A stretch of 52,611 nt of DNA from Nonomuraea aurantiaca (GCF_020215705.1 NZ_JAIWNB010000043.1:1-52611), one strand, 5' to 3'. Counted from the first letter of the stretch, positions 34,186 through 42,580 are shown. Translations and numbers: made by a program. Notes: generated by a model from the letters alone, not told the origin.

Positions 34186-34932
34186 TCAGCCTTCGTTCGG
34201 CTTGAGGGCCTGGACGATGGCGGAGTGGAGTCCGCCGCCGGTGTCGGTGGTGAGCGTGACGCGGACGCTGGTGAAGCCCACCTCTCGTAGTAGTCGCTCG
34301 TACTCGCGGGCGGTGAGGGTGCCGTTGGCGCAACCGACGTCCTGCTCGGCGGCGATGCGCTGGTCGGGGTTCAAGTCGTCGTCGGCGATCACGTCACTGA
34401 TGCCCAGGCGGCCCCCGGGTACCAGGACGCGGAAGGCCTCGGCCAGCACCGCGGGCTTGTCAGTGGAGAGGTTGACGACGCAGTTGGAGATGACCACGTC
34501 CACGGCGGCCGCCGGCAGCGGGATGTGCTCGATGTGGCCGTGCAGGAACTCGACGTTCTTCGCTTCGGCCTGTTCGGCGTTGGTGCGGGCCAGGGCGAGC
34601 ATGTCGGAGCTGGCGTCCAGGCCGTAGGCGCGGCCGGTGGGGCCGACGCGGCGGGCGGACAGAAGTACGTCCAGACCGCCGCCGGAGCCGAGGTCCAGCA
34701 CCGTTTCGCCAGGGCGAAGGTCGGCGACGGCGAGCGGATTGCCACAACCGAGACTGGCGCGCAGGGCTGCCTCTGGCACCTCAGATGCGTCGCTGTAGGC
34801 GGCGGAGCCGAAACAGCCGTCGGTGAAGGCGCCGGCCGCGCAGTCCAGTGGCGTGCCGCCGGACGCGGCCAGCTGGGCCAGCGCGGAGTAGCGCTGGACG
34901 GTGGCCTCACGCCTGTCGGGGGGTTCACTCAT
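34186..34932 (-). CDS. arsM: Arsenite S-adenosylmethionine methyltransferase
   Basis: 248 residues. Methylates As(III) to mono-, di- and trimethyl forms. ETVLDLGSGGGLDVLLSA is SAM motif I. The Cys residues expected of ArsM are present: SLGCGNP (about 63), ISNCVVNLS (about 152), and DVGCANG (about 202). The fourth Cys of some ArsM proteins may be C40 in GCFGSAAYS. ATG at 34932 has AGGAG 6 nt upstream and overlaps the preceding arsR gene by 8 bp, so the two are translated together. Confidence 0.9.
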   Translation of the reverse strand: MSEPPDRREATVQRYSALAQLAASGGTPLDCAAGAFTDGCFGSAAYSDASEVPEAALRASLGCGNPLAVADLRPGETVLDLGSGGGLDVLLSARRVGPTGRAYGLDASSDMLALARTNAEQAEAKNVEFLHGHIEHIPLPAAAVDVVISNCVVNLSTDKPAVLAEAFRVLVPGGRLGISDVIADDDLNPDQRIAAEQDVGCANGTLTAREYERLLREVGFTSVRVTLTTDTGGGLHSAIVQALKPNEG

Positions 34933-35284
34933 CGGTATCTCCTGACGCGGGCGTACAGATGGGCGGCTTGGGAGCGGGACGGCCCATGACGAGGTCGGCT
35001 GCGCTGGGAAAGCACTCCACGCACACGGTGTTGATCCGGTAGAAGGCCGAGGTGCCGACACGTTCAACCAGCACGAACCGCACCTCGGACAGAATCCTGA
35101 GGTGCGCCGAGACGGTGGACTGACCCACATCGACGGCCTCGACGATCTCGCCCACGCTCATCGGCGCGCCCCGCCGGGCCAGCAGCGAGACGATCTGCAC
35201 GCGGGTGGCGTCGGCCAGGGCCTTGAACCAGGAGGCGTACTCGGCGGCGGTAGGCCGATCGAGCGGCCCCTTCTCTCCATTCAT
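34925..35284 (-). CDS. arsR: ArsR-family repressor of the arsM operon
   Basis: 119 residues, winged helix: FKALADATRVQIVSLLARRG, SVGEIVEAVDVGQSTVSAHLRIL, RFVLVERVGTSAFYRINT. The C-terminal TVCVECFPSA has a C-x-x-C pair typical of ArsR repressors whose arsenite site lies near the C-terminus instead of the recognition helix. It starts inside a palindrome and precedes arsM, consistent with autoregulation. Confidence 0.85.
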   Translation of the reverse strand: MNGEKGPLDRPTAAEYASWFKALADATRVQIVSLLARRGAPMSVGEIVEAVDVGQSTVSAHLRILSEVRFVLVERVGTSAFYRINTVCVECFPSAADLVMGRPAPKPPICTPASGDTDE

Positions 35285-35307
35285 CGTTAATCGACGATAG
35301 ACGATGA
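35281..35307. promoter_or_regulatory. ArsR operator at the arsR-arsM start
   Basis: Nearly perfect palindrome centred on 35294: TCATCGT (35281-35287) and ACGATGA (35301-35307), with inner ATCG (35290-35293) and CGAT (35295-35298). The left arm overlaps the arsR start codon. Confidence 0.6.
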
Positions 35308-35378
35308 AGAAAGGCTGCGGAAGCCCCAGAGGACGCCATTCCCTGCAGGAATGAGAGCGGCCGGACTCAGCAGAGAGT

Positions 35379-35909
35379 TCAGATGACGATGGGACTACGA
35401 CGCTCGATCAGCACGACGTCCCGCCAGATGCCGTGGTGGCGGCCGATGCGTTCGCGGGTGCCGATCACCCGGAACCCGGCGCGGGCGTGCAGGGCCAGGC
35501 TGGCGGTGTTCTCCGGGAAGATGCCGGACTGGATCGTCCATACGCCCGCGGCCTCGGTGGAGGCGATCAGTGCCCGAAGCAGCGCCAGGCCGACGCCACG
35601 GCGGCGGGCACCAGGGTGCACGTAGACCGAATGCTCGACCACTCCGGCGTAGGCACTGCGGGCCGAAACGGCCGATGCGGCGGTCCAGCCGAGTACCCGG
35701 CCGGTCGTGCCGTCGAGGGCGACGTGGCGGTGGCCGGCCAGCTTGGACGCGTCGAACTGGGGCCAGGTGGGGGCGGTGGTCTCGAAGGTGGCCTGACCTT
35801 CGTCGATGCCGAGCTGGTAGACGGCCAGCACCTGATCGGCGTGAGAGGCGCGCAAGGGCTTGATGAGTGGCCCGTGGGCCGTCCCGTCCAGGTTCGTGGT
35901 GACGCTCAC
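35379..35909 (-). CDS. ArsN1-like (arsinothricin/phosphinothricin) N-acetyltransferase
   Basis: 176 residues, GNAT fold: LIKPLRASHADQVLAVYQLGIDEGQATFET, YAGVVEHSVYVHPGARRRGVGLALLRALI (the R-x-x-G-x-G/A acetyl-CoA loop), WTIQSGIFPENTASLALHARAGFRVIGTRERIGRHHGIWRDVVLIERRS. The GIFPEN and GFRVIGTRE-x-GRHHG-WRDV patterns are those of the phosphinothricin acetyltransferase / ArsN1 group. The position after arsC, with a 4-bp GTGA overlap, supports ArsN1, which acetylates arsinothricin or methionine-sulfoximine-like toxins. Activity is inferred from family and context. Confidence 0.75.
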   Translation of the reverse strand: MSVTTNLDGTAHGPLIKPLRASHADQVLAVYQLGIDEGQATFETTAPTWPQFDASKLAGHRHVALDGTTGRVLGWTAASAVSARSAYAGVVEHSVYVHPGARRRGVGLALLRALIASTEAAGVWTIQSGIFPENTASLALHARAGFRVIGTRERIGRHHGIWRDVVLIERRSPIVI

Positions 35910-36343
35910 CTGATCGCCGTGTCCGCGGGAGCGGAGGTGAGGTCGGCGATCAGCGCGCGCACGCGGGCCTCGATCGCGTCCCGGATCGGACATACGGCTT
36001 CGACGCCCTGCCCTGCCGGGTCGTCCAGCACCCAGTCCTCGTAGCGCTTGCCGGGAAAGATCGGGCAGGCGTCGCCGCAACCCATGGTGATCACGACGTC
36101 GCTGGCCTGGACGGCATCGACCGTGAGCAGCTTGGGGATCTCGGCGGAGATGTCGATGCCACGCTCTGCCATCGCCTCCACCACGGCCGCGTTCACGTCC
36201 TCGGCGGGTGCGGAACCGGCCGAACGCACGCGTACCCGGTCGCCGGCCAGGTGGGTCAGGAAGGCGGCGGCCATCTGGGAGCGGCCGGCGTTGTGCACGC
36301 ACACGAACAACACCTGCGGCAGCACGTCAGGCTGGTCGGGCAC
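35906..36343 (-). CDS. arsC: Arsenate reductase, low-molecular-weight phosphatase type
   Basis: 145 residues. Reduces As(V) to As(III). CVHNAGRSQ (Cys15, Arg21) is the phosphatase-like loop. The second and third Cys are at about 89 and 93 in MGCGDACPIFPGKRYEDW, followed by the DDPAG acid loop. The three-Cys pattern suggests a thioredoxin- or mycoredoxin-coupled disulfide cascade. Second gene of the operon aqpS-arsC-arsN; its stop overlaps the next start. Confidence 0.9.
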   Translation of the reverse strand: MPDQPDVLPQVLFVCVHNAGRSQMAAAFLTHLAGDRVRVRSAGSAPAEDVNAAVVEAMAERGIDISAEIPKLLTVDAVQASDVVITMGCGDACPIFPGKRYEDWVLDDPAGQGVEAVCPIRDAIEARVRALIADLTSAPADTAIR

Positions 36344-36352
36344 GGGTTTCTC

Positions 36353-37078
36353 CTATCGAGGCCGATCGGCGGCGGCTTGGTGGGTGGAACCGGAGACGGG
36401 CCGCGGGCTGTTCGGGTAGAGCAGGACCAGCAGCAGGCCGCCCAGTGCGGCACCGGCCAGTTGGGCGGCGATGAAACCGGGCACGGAAGCAGGGGCGATC
36501 CCGGCGAAGGTGTCGGTGAACGCCCGGCCCAGGGTGACGGCCGGGTTGGCGAAGCTCGTACTGCTGGTGAACCAGTAGGCGGCACCGATGTAGCCACCGA
36601 CCGCGACCGGGGCCAGGGCGGCGCGGCCTTGCCGGGCCAGCGCGAAGATGACCACGATGAGCCCGGCGGTCGCCACCACCTCACCCAGCAGCAGGTGCGG
36701 TGCCGACCGGTCATGGGCCGAGATCTGAACGGCCGGGAGCGCGAACATGGCGTTCGCCAGGACGGCCCCGGCGACGGCTCCGGCGACCTGGGCGGGTATG
36801 TAGGCCGCCACCTCCCGGCCGCGTACCGCCGGTACAGCGTCGCGGCGGGTGAGTACCCAGGCCGCGACGGAGACGACCGGATTGAAGTGCGCGCCGGACA
36901 CGGGTCCGAGGATCAAGATGAGCACCGCCAGGCCCGCTGCGGTGGCCAGACTGTTGGCCAGCAGCTGTACGCCGACGTCACGCGACAGATCGGCCGCCAT
37001 GATGCCGGAGCCGACCACCACCGCCACCAGGGCGGCGGCGCCGGCGAACTCGGCCAGCGCCCGGCGCGCCAGGTTCAC
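36353..37078 (-). CDS. Aquaglyceroporin-type arsenite channel (AqpS-like)
   Basis: 241 residues, six-helix MIP-family channel. The two pore half-helices carry NPV (HFNPVVS, about 66-68) and NPA (FANPAVT, about 178-180), with the selectivity Arg at about 184. The altered first NPA box is common in actinobacterial arsenic channels. Placed between arsR and arsC where other genomes have an efflux pump, it would let As(III) leave the cell downhill. It overlaps arsR by 4 bp. Confidence 0.85.
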   Translation of the reverse strand: MNLARRALAEFAGAAALVAVVVGSGIMAADLSRDVGVQLLANSLATAAGLAVLILILGPVSGAHFNPVVSVAAWVLTRRDAVPAVRGREVAAYIPAQVAGAVAGAVLANAMFALPAVQISAHDRSAPHLLLGEVVATAGLIVVIFALARQGRAALAPVAVGGYIGAAYWFTSSTSFANPAVTLGRAFTDTFAGIAPASVPGFIAAQLAGAALGGLLLVLLYPNSPRPVSGSTHQAAADRPR

Positions 37079-37458
37079 CGCACGTCCGCGGCAAGCGTCT
37101 CGGGCATGGCCAGTACGCCGGTCAGGCGCTTGAGCGTGGCCGGGACGATCCAGTAGTAGACCCAGGTGCCGCGCCGCTCGCTGTCGATGAGACCGGCCTC
37201 GCGCAGCACCTTGAGATGGTGCGAGATCGTCGGCGCGGTGACCGTGAAGACCCCGGTCAGCTCACACACGCACACCCCCTCACCCACCTGGCGGCCACTC
37301 TCGTGGGCACCGATCAGGGACAGCAGCCGCAACCGGATCGGGTCGCCCAGCGCCTTGAACACGCGCGCCGTCTCGGCGGCCTCGTCTTCGGTGATCGGCT
37401 CCGCGATCAGCGGCGTGCAGCATCCGGAGGCGATCACCGGCAGCTCCTGCTTCGACAT
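37075..37458 (-). CDS. arsR: ArsR-family repressor of the arsenate operon
   Basis: 127 residues. FKALGDPIRLRLLSLIGAHESG, VGEGVCVCELTGVFTVTAPTISHHLKVLREAG, IDSERRGTWVYYWIV. C-x-C in VCVCEL is the arsenite site in the helix before the recognition helix, as in the R773 type, and a second GCC lies at the N-terminus. ATG at 37458 was chosen since the upstream frame is not conserved. First gene of the leftward operon and divergent from the ArsI/CadI-like gene. Confidence 0.87.
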   Translation of the reverse strand: MSKQELPVIASGCCTPLIAEPITEDEAAETARVFKALGDPIRLRLLSLIGAHESGRQVGEGVCVCELTGVFTVTAPTISHHLKVLREAGLIDSERRGTWVYYWIVPATLKRLTGVLAMPETLAADVR

Positions 37459-37504
37459 ATCTCTAATTTGACAGACTTCTAAGCAGGAGCGCAAACTCGA
37501 GACT

Positions 37505-37524
37505 GTTTAGACATCCGTCGAAAC
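37505..37524. promoter_or_regulatory. Candidate ArsR operator before the ArsI/CadI-like gene
   Basis: GTTT-a-GAC-atcc-GTC-g-AAAC, pairing 7 of 8 outer positions, in the divergent region between the second arsR and the VOC gene. Probably bound by that ArsR. Confidence 0.4.
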
Positions 37525-37543
37525 AAGGAAACGGGAGATCGTC

Positions 37544-37972
37544 ATGTCACGCGTCCAGCTCGCCCTCCGCGTCGCCGACCTGGAGAGCTCGATCATCTTC
37601 TACTCCAAGCTGTTCGGCACCGAGCCGGCCAAGCTTCGTCCCGGCTACGCCAACTTCGCCATCGCCGAGCCTCCGCTCAAGCTGGTGCTGATCGAGGGAG
37701 AAGAGGGAGAGGCGACCCGCATGGACCACCTCGGCGTCGAGGTCGAGGACACCGCCCAGGTCGACGCCGCCACCCAGCGGCTCAAGGACGCCGGCCTGGC
37801 CACCTTCGAGGAGAACGACACTGCCTGCTGCTACGCCCTCCAGGACAAGGTGTGGGTGCACGGCCCGGGGGCCGAGCCGTGGGAGGTGTACGTGGTCAAG
37901 GGCGACGCCGACACCCTGACCAAGGAAACCGACTCAGCCTGCTGCACCCCGGCCACCACATCGGGCGACTGA
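37544..37972 (+). CDS. ArsI/CadI-family VOC protein (organoarsenical lyase or cadmium-induced protein)
   Basis: 142 residues, one vicinal-oxygen-chelate fold: LALRVADLESSIIFYSKLFG, YANFAIAEPPLKLVLIE, MDHLGVEVED (metal His), NDTACCYALQDKVWVHGPG (vicinal Cys and the lysine used by ArsI lyases), and WEVYVVKGD (metal Glu). The Cys pair argues for ArsI, which breaks the C-As bond of trivalent organoarsenicals. Gln rather than His at position 5 is also seen in CadI. ATG is preceded by GGGAG. The tail has another CC pair. Confidence 0.8.
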   Translation: MSRVQLALRVADLESSIIFYSKLFGTEPAKLRPGYANFAIAEPPLKLVLIEGEEGEATRMDHLGVEVEDTAQVDAATQRLKDAGLATFEENDTACCYALQDKVWVHGPGAEPWEVYVVKGDADTLTKETDSACCTPATTSGD

Positions 37973-38019
37973 CCGGCCCATCGAACCGGTCAACACCTCG
38001 GAGAACCCTGCTGCGGACG

Positions 38020-38856
38020 TCAGGCTTGATTGGGCCAGGCGATGTCGTCAACCGCCAGAAACGGCTCGCCGGCCACGGTCGCGGGGGTCACCCCGGTGAA
38101 CGCCACGACGTCCCGATGCAGGTGGGACTGGTCGGCGTAGCCGGCGTCGGCCGCGACTCGGGCCGCGCCTTCGCCCGCGACCAGGCGGTGGGCGGCATGG
38201 TCGAAGCGGACCAGCTTCACGGCGCGCTTGGGCGGCAGGCCGAGCTGCGAGCGGAACCGGGACCACAAGCGCTTACGGCTCCATCCGGCCTCGGCCGCCA
38301 GCCCGTCGACCCGGACCAGGCCACGGCTGCCGACGATCTGGCCCCAGGCCCAGACCACCTCCGGGTCCACCGGCGGCGACCCCGCCTCGTACCGGCGGGC
38401 GAGCAGGGCGTCCGTCAACGCGAAGCGTTCCTCCCACGACGAGACCTCGCCCAGTCGCTCACGGATCCGTGACGCTTCCCGGCCCCACAGATCGTCGAGG
38501 GCCACCACGGCACCGTCGAGTTCGGCGGGGGAAGTGCCCAGAACCGCGCGGGCGATCACCGGGGACAGGCGCACCTGTACGCACTCGACGTTCTCCCCCC
38601 GCGCCCAGACCGCGCCGCCGGATCCGATCCCGGGCCCGGCGACGACACTTCCCAGCTGCTGCCGCCCGGCGGCGTCGTTCAGGACGGGCGAACCGGCGCC
38701 GAAGTCCAGCAGCAGCGTCACGGCCGGGTGGGGGACCATCCGGAGCGAGTCGAGGTCACGGACCCGGAACCCGGCCATGGTGACACCGGCCACCCGGCTG
38801 GGCCGCTGCGGGGATGCGACCTCCCACACGGCCGCACCGTGGACGAACGTCCGCAC
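38020..38856 (-). CDS. AraC-family transcriptional regulator
   Basis: 278 residues. N-terminal ligand domain (FRVRDLDSLRMVPHPAVTLLLDFG). The C-terminal pair of helix-turn-helices contains LAAEAGWSRKRLWSRFRSQLG and AARVAADAGYADQSHLHRDVVAFTGVTPATV, matching the conserved AraC P-x-x-x-R-xx-R-F and A-x-x-xG-F/Y-xDQSHL. A TAGCAT -10 is 6 nt before the GTG start, so the transcript may be leaderless. Divergent from an alpha/beta hydrolase gene it probably regulates. Confidence 0.87.
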   Translation of the reverse strand: MRTFVHGAAVWEVASPQRPSRVAGVTMAGFRVRDLDSLRMVPHPAVTLLLDFGAGSPVLNDAAGRQQLGSVVAGPGIGSGGAVWARGENVECVQVRLSPVIARAVLGTSPAELDGAVVALDDLWGREASRIRERLGEVSSWEERFALTDALLARRYEAGSPPVDPEVVWAWGQIVGSRGLVRVDGLAAEAGWSRKRLWSRFRSQLGLPPKRAVKLVRFDHAAHRLVAGEGAARVAADAGYADQSHLHRDVVAFTGVTPATVAGEPFLAVDDIAWPNQA

Positions 38857-38862
38857 CGTCCC

Positions 38863-38868
38863 ATGCTA
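38863..38868 (-). promoter_or_regulatory. -10 element of the AraC gene
   Basis: TAGCAT on the minus strand, followed by 6 nt and the GTG start; leaderless arrangement. Confidence 0.35.
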
Positions 38869-38933
38869 TGTGCACCGGCTGAGGGGGACATTTATCCAAT
38901 CCACCGGCGCCTGCCGGCGGCGACAGTGGCCTC

Positions 38934-39755
38934 ATGACCATTTCTGACGGCCTGAAAGGCCACGACGAGGCCCTGTCCCTGGACGGCGATGACATCTACG
39001 TGTGCCAGGACGGCCCCCACGACGCCCCCGTGCTCCTGCTCATCCACGGATCCGCATCCTCGACCCGCTCATGGGACGCGCTGGTTCCGCTGCTGACCAA
39101 GTCCCATCGCGTCATCCGGATCGACCTTCTCGGGCACGGCCGGTCGGCCAAACCGGCCGACCGCAGCTACGCGACCCCTGAGCAGGGACGCCGGGTGGGC
39201 GCGGCGCTGGACCGGCTCGGCGTCGAGCACGCCATCGTCGTCGGCCACTCCAGCGGCGGCGCGGTCGCCACCGCCCTCGCCGAACAGCGACCCGACCTGG
39301 TGACCGCGCTCGCGCTCGTCAACACCGGACCCAGCCTGGCCGCCTTCATCGCATCGGAGTCCGCCGCGATCGCACCCTCGCAGTGGCCGCCGACCGACAG
39401 ACAACTCCGCCAGTTCGCGAGCACCGCTTTCAGCCGCGCGGGCTATCAGATCCCCCCAGAGCTCCTGAACGAAGTACGCGCGATGACCTACCACACCCTC
39501 ACCGCGACGATGCAGGGCATCCGCGAGTATCTGGAGCAGCAGGCGCTCCCGGACCGGCTGACGCCCCTCGGCAAGCCGCTGCTGGTGATCTTCGGTGAGG
39601 ACGACCGGAGATGGCGATCCTCATCCGCCGCCGACTACCGCGCCGTTCCGGGCGCGACAGTCGAGTTGCTGCCCGGTCTCGGACACTCACCCATACTCGA
39701 GGATCCGCTGCGGACCGCCACACTCCTCCTGGCCTTCACCGCACGGGCGAACTGA
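38934..39755 (+). CDS. Alpha/beta-fold hydrolase
   Basis: 273 residues. VLLLIHGSASSTRSWDALV gives the HG oxyanion motif, VGHSSGGAVATALA the nucleophile elbow (Ser in GHSSG), FGEDDRRW the acid strand, and LPGLGHSPILEDP the His loop. These are catalytic features of the family including haloperoxidases and esterases. No signal peptide. Substrate unknown. Convergent with a LysR gene at the other end (9 bp apart). Confidence 0.85.
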   Translation: MTISDGLKGHDEALSLDGDDIYVCQDGPHDAPVLLLIHGSASSTRSWDALVPLLTKSHRVIRIDLLGHGRSAKPADRSYATPEQGRRVGAALDRLGVEHAIVVGHSSGGAVATALAEQRPDLVTALALVNTGPSLAAFIASESAAIAPSQWPPTDRQLRQFASTAFSRAGYQIPPELLNEVRAMTYHTLTATMQGIREYLEQQALPDRLTPLGKPLLVIFGEDDRRWRSSSAADYRAVPGATVELLPGLGHSPILEDPLRTATLLLAFTARAN

Positions 39756-39764
39756 ACGAGCTGA

Positions 39765-40697
39765 TCACTGTCCCCATTTCGGCAGCCAGACCTCGGTGTC
39801 AGGTGCGTCCGCTCGTCTGGAGTCGAGGTAGTCGCGGAGTTTGACGAGCGCCGGATGCGGGTTGTCGTCGCGCCAGATCAGTGACATCGGGTAGACCGGT
39901 GCCGGGTCACGTACCGGTATGCGCCGCAGGTCGTAGCTGTCCGGCCACAGATACCGCGAGCCTTCGCCGACAAGGGTCGCCAGTTCCGAGGAGTCCGCGA
40001 TCTCGGCCAGCAGAGCCTCGATGCCGAAGCTGGGCCCCACCATGTCGATCGTGAGACCGAACGCGGCGGCGAGTTCCTCGTAGTAGCCGGCCCATTCGGT
40101 TTCGGGGGCCATGCCGGGCATCCAGATTCGGTGCCCGGCGAGTTGCGCGGGCGTGACGGCATGAGCTTTGGCGAGCGCGTGGCGGGGTCCGACGAGTAGT
40201 TGGTGCGGCTCGTCGATCACTCGGGCAGTCCTGATCGAGTCTGGCAGCTGCTGCGCGGGAACGGTGACAGCGTGGAACGTGGCGTCGATCGTCCCAGCCT
40301 CGACAGCGGCGATCGCGGCATCGACGTCGGCCTTCAGGGTCACGACGGCAAGCTCGATCTCCGGATGCGTTCGGTAGAAGTCCTGCAGAAGCACCCCGGC
40401 CGCGACCCGCCGGTTGACGACGTCGACGCGTAGAGCACGCCGGCCAGGACGTACGGACGCGTCGGCCCGCTCTTCCACCCGGAGCAGTTCGCGGGCGTGG
40501 GGCAGGAACGCCTGGCCGTCGACAGTGAGCTGGGCGCCGCGCGCCGTACGGGTGAACAGGCGCACCCCGAGGCCTTTCTCCAGCGCGGCGATGCGCTTGG
40601 AGACGGCCTGCTGGGTGATCGACAGCTCTGCGGCGGCTTCCTGGAACTGGCCGGCGTCCGCGACGACGACGAAGGTACGTACGGCGTTGAGATCCAC
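39765..40697 (-). CDS. LysR-family transcriptional regulator
   Basis: 310 residues. The N-terminal helix-turn-helix (LNAVRTFVVVADAGQFQEAA, then LSITQQAVSKRIAALEKGLGVRLFTR) is a strong LysR signature. The GTG at 40697 was taken because homology begins with DLNAVRTF. Divergent from an MFS transporter, with a short dyad between them. Confidence 0.87.
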   Translation of the reverse strand: MDLNAVRTFVVVADAGQFQEAAAELSITQQAVSKRIAALEKGLGVRLFTRTARGAQLTVDGQAFLPHARELLRVEERADASVRPGRRALRVDVVNRRVAAGVLLQDFYRTHPEIELAVVTLKADVDAAIAAVEAGTIDATFHAVTVPAQQLPDSIRTARVIDEPHQLLVGPRHALAKAHAVTPAQLAGHRIWMPGMAPETEWAGYYEELAAAFGLTIDMVGPSFGIEALLAEIADSSELATLVGEGSRYLWPDSYDLRRIPVRDPAPVYPMSLIWRDDNPHPALVKLRDYLDSRRADAPDTEVWLPKWGQ

Positions 40698-40715
40698 GCA
40701 CCAAACGCTACTCGT

Positions 40716-40730
40716 ACAACATGAGGTTGT
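40716..40730. promoter_or_regulatory. LysR-type dyad between LysR and MFS genes
   Basis: ACAAC (40716-40720), ATGAG, GTTGT (40726-40730), a 15-bp dyad with T and A at the ends, in the shared promoter region. Short, so a chance match is possible. Confidence 0.35.
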
Positions 40731-40817
40731 GGCTCGCCGCCAATTCGGTTGTTTGATCCGCCTTCTCCGCCTTGCTTTGATCAGAGCGGTCAACAGCAAG
40801 TTGTTCGAAGCAGGGAG

Positions 40818-42098
40818 ATGCGGAGAATCGTGGCTAGACGCTCCTTGGGCCGGCAGTTCGGGTGGCTGTGGGCGGCGTACGCGGTCAGCGCCTACGGCTC
40901 TGGCCTCGGATTCGGGGCATTGCCGCTGATAGCCGTGCTGGTGCTGGACTCCAGCCCGGCCCAGGTATCCGCGCTGTCCGCTGTGGGGCCGGCAGTGGGC
41001 GCGCTGATCGCGTTGCCGCTCGGGCCGTGGGTGGATTTTCGCCGCAAGCGGCCGATCATGATCGCGATGGACCTGGCGCGATTCGCGGCCATGATGACGA
41101 TCCCGGTCGCGTACGCCGTCAACCGGCTCAGTTTCGTCCAGTTGCTGGTCGTCTCGGCGGTGATAGCGGCGGCCAAGATCGCCTTCAACGCGGCCAGTGG
41201 CGCCTACCTCAGAACCCTCGTCCGGCCGGATGATCTGCTCGTGGCCAACTCCCGGTTCGAGTCGACGACGTGGAGTTCGATCGCGATCGGGCCGCCGCTG
41301 GGCGGGGCGGCGATGGGCCTGTTCGGACCGGTGACCACCGTGGTGGCCGATGCGCTCAGCTACCTGTTGTCCGCACTGGGGATCAGCGCTGTACGCGGCC
41401 GAGAAGTACCTCCGCGGCGAACAACCGGCAAGAGCCGGGCCCGAGCCGGCGAGCTGCTCGACGGCTGGCGGCACATCCTGACCCATCCCGGCCTGCGGGC
41501 GCTCTATCTCAACAACCTGATCGTCAGCGGACTGATCATGGCCACCGAGCCGCTGCTGGCCGTGCTCATGCTCCGCGAGCTCGGGTTCTCCCCCTGGGAG
41601 TACGGCCTCGCCTTCGCCGCCCCCTGCGTCGGCGGACTCATCGGCTCACGTCTTGCCCGCCGTGTCGTGGCACGGTACGGCCAGCACCAGATCCTCCGTA
41701 CGGTCGGCACGCTGCGCGCGGTCTGGCTGATCGGCCTCGCCTTTGTCCGTCCCGGTGTCGCCGGCCTGGCAATCGTGATGGCGGTCGAGTTCGCGATCAT
41801 CATCAGCATGAGCCTGTACAACCCGGTACTCGCCACCTACCGACTGGAACACACTCCCCAAGACCGCACCGCCCGCACCCTGTCGGCCTGGTCGATCAGC
41901 AGCAGCGCCGCCATCGCCGGCTTGAGCGCGCTCGGTGGACTGCTCGCCGACGCCACCAGCCCACGCACGGCCATCACGATCGCGGGACTGCTCATCCTCG
42001 CCAGCCCGCTGCTGCTGCCCCGCCGCCAGGTTCCTGAACTCGCACCCGACTGCCGGCCGCAGGCGGCTTCAGACGCAGCCAGACCACGACTGAGCTGA
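40818..42098 (+). CDS. MFS transporter, probable drug exporter
   Basis: 426 residues with about 12 transmembrane segments. LGRQFGWLWAAYAVSAYGSGLGF opens helix 1, PLGPWVDFRRKRPIMIAMDLAR is the loop 2-3 motif, and GLIGSRLARRVVARYGQHQILR is the loop 8-9 motif, typical of the MFS_3 (enterobactin or macrolide exporter-like) group. The likely LysR control suggests inducible export. The start is ambiguous: ATG 40818 was taken, but GTG 40830 has GGAG 4 nt upstream. Confidence 0.82.
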   Translation: MRRIVARRSLGRQFGWLWAAYAVSAYGSGLGFGALPLIAVLVLDSSPAQVSALSAVGPAVGALIALPLGPWVDFRRKRPIMIAMDLARFAAMMTIPVAYAVNRLSFVQLLVVSAVIAAAKIAFNAASGAYLRTLVRPDDLLVANSRFESTTWSSIAIGPPLGGAAMGLFGPVTTVVADALSYLLSALGISAVRGREVPPRRTTGKSRARAGELLDGWRHILTHPGLRALYLNNLIVSGLIMATEPLLAVLMLRELGFSPWEYGLAFAAPCVGGLIGSRLARRVVARYGQHQILRTVGTLRAVWLIGLAFVRPGVAGLAIVMAVEFAIIISMSLYNPVLATYRLEHTPQDRTARTLSAWSISSSAAIAGLSALGGLLADATSPRTAITIAGLLILASPLLLPRRQVPELAPDCRPQAASDAARPRLS

Positions 42099-42475
42099 GC
42101 TGTTGGCGCGGCGGGACAAGACTCGCGCTTCGCACGCCATTCCCTTTTCGCGCGCAACGGCCGGCCGAGGGCCTTGCTCGATGCGTAAATCAAAAACCCG
42201 ACATGGGGCGCGTCCGAATTATCGGGTAAGCGCAGGTGCGACATCATGAACAGCGGAAATGACACCAGGTGAGCGTGTCGATACGCATCATCAATGGTCC
42301 GATAATAACCACGCGTCATGACGCGGAGTGTGAATGCACCTGTCGTTCTACAGATCGTCATCCATGTTTGTAAGCGTTGCGTTTCCCCCGGACGGGACGG
42401 ATCATTTCGATCATGGGTTGTGCCGCCGCCCAAGGGGGTGAGTCCACACCGCTACGTGCTCAGGAAGGACGATTC
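42099..42475. other. Intergenic region after the MFS gene
   Basis: 377 bp with lower GC than its neighbours (for example around 42180-42370). No open frame with a ribosome site or family signature. It contains the promoter of the small peptide gene, and the last part includes AGGAAGGAC ahead of ATG 42476. I see nothing else. Confidence 0.3.
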
Positions 42476-42580
42476 ATGATCCGTCGCGCACTGGTCGCCG
42501 CAGCCCCGGCCACCACTGCGCTCGTCGCCTTCCCCGCCGAACCCGCCGCCTATGTGAACCTCTACCGAAGCCATTGCTGA
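42476..42580 (+). pseudogene. Decayed duplicate of the small secreted protein's leader
   Basis: 34 codons. MIRRALVAAAPATTALVAFP closely matches the next gene's MIRRVIGVAALAAAALTVVP, including the identical AGGAAGGACGA-TC upstream. The reading frame then ends YVNLYRSHC without the Cys-rich body. It could be a short expressed peptide, but the matching leader and missing body suggest a duplicated gene that lost its 3' part. Confidence 0.5.

Noticed and set aside
41837..42433. A 198-codon leftward open frame over the MFS end and the following gap
   Set aside because: Over half lies antisense to the MFS gene; no ribosome site or family feature in the remaining part.
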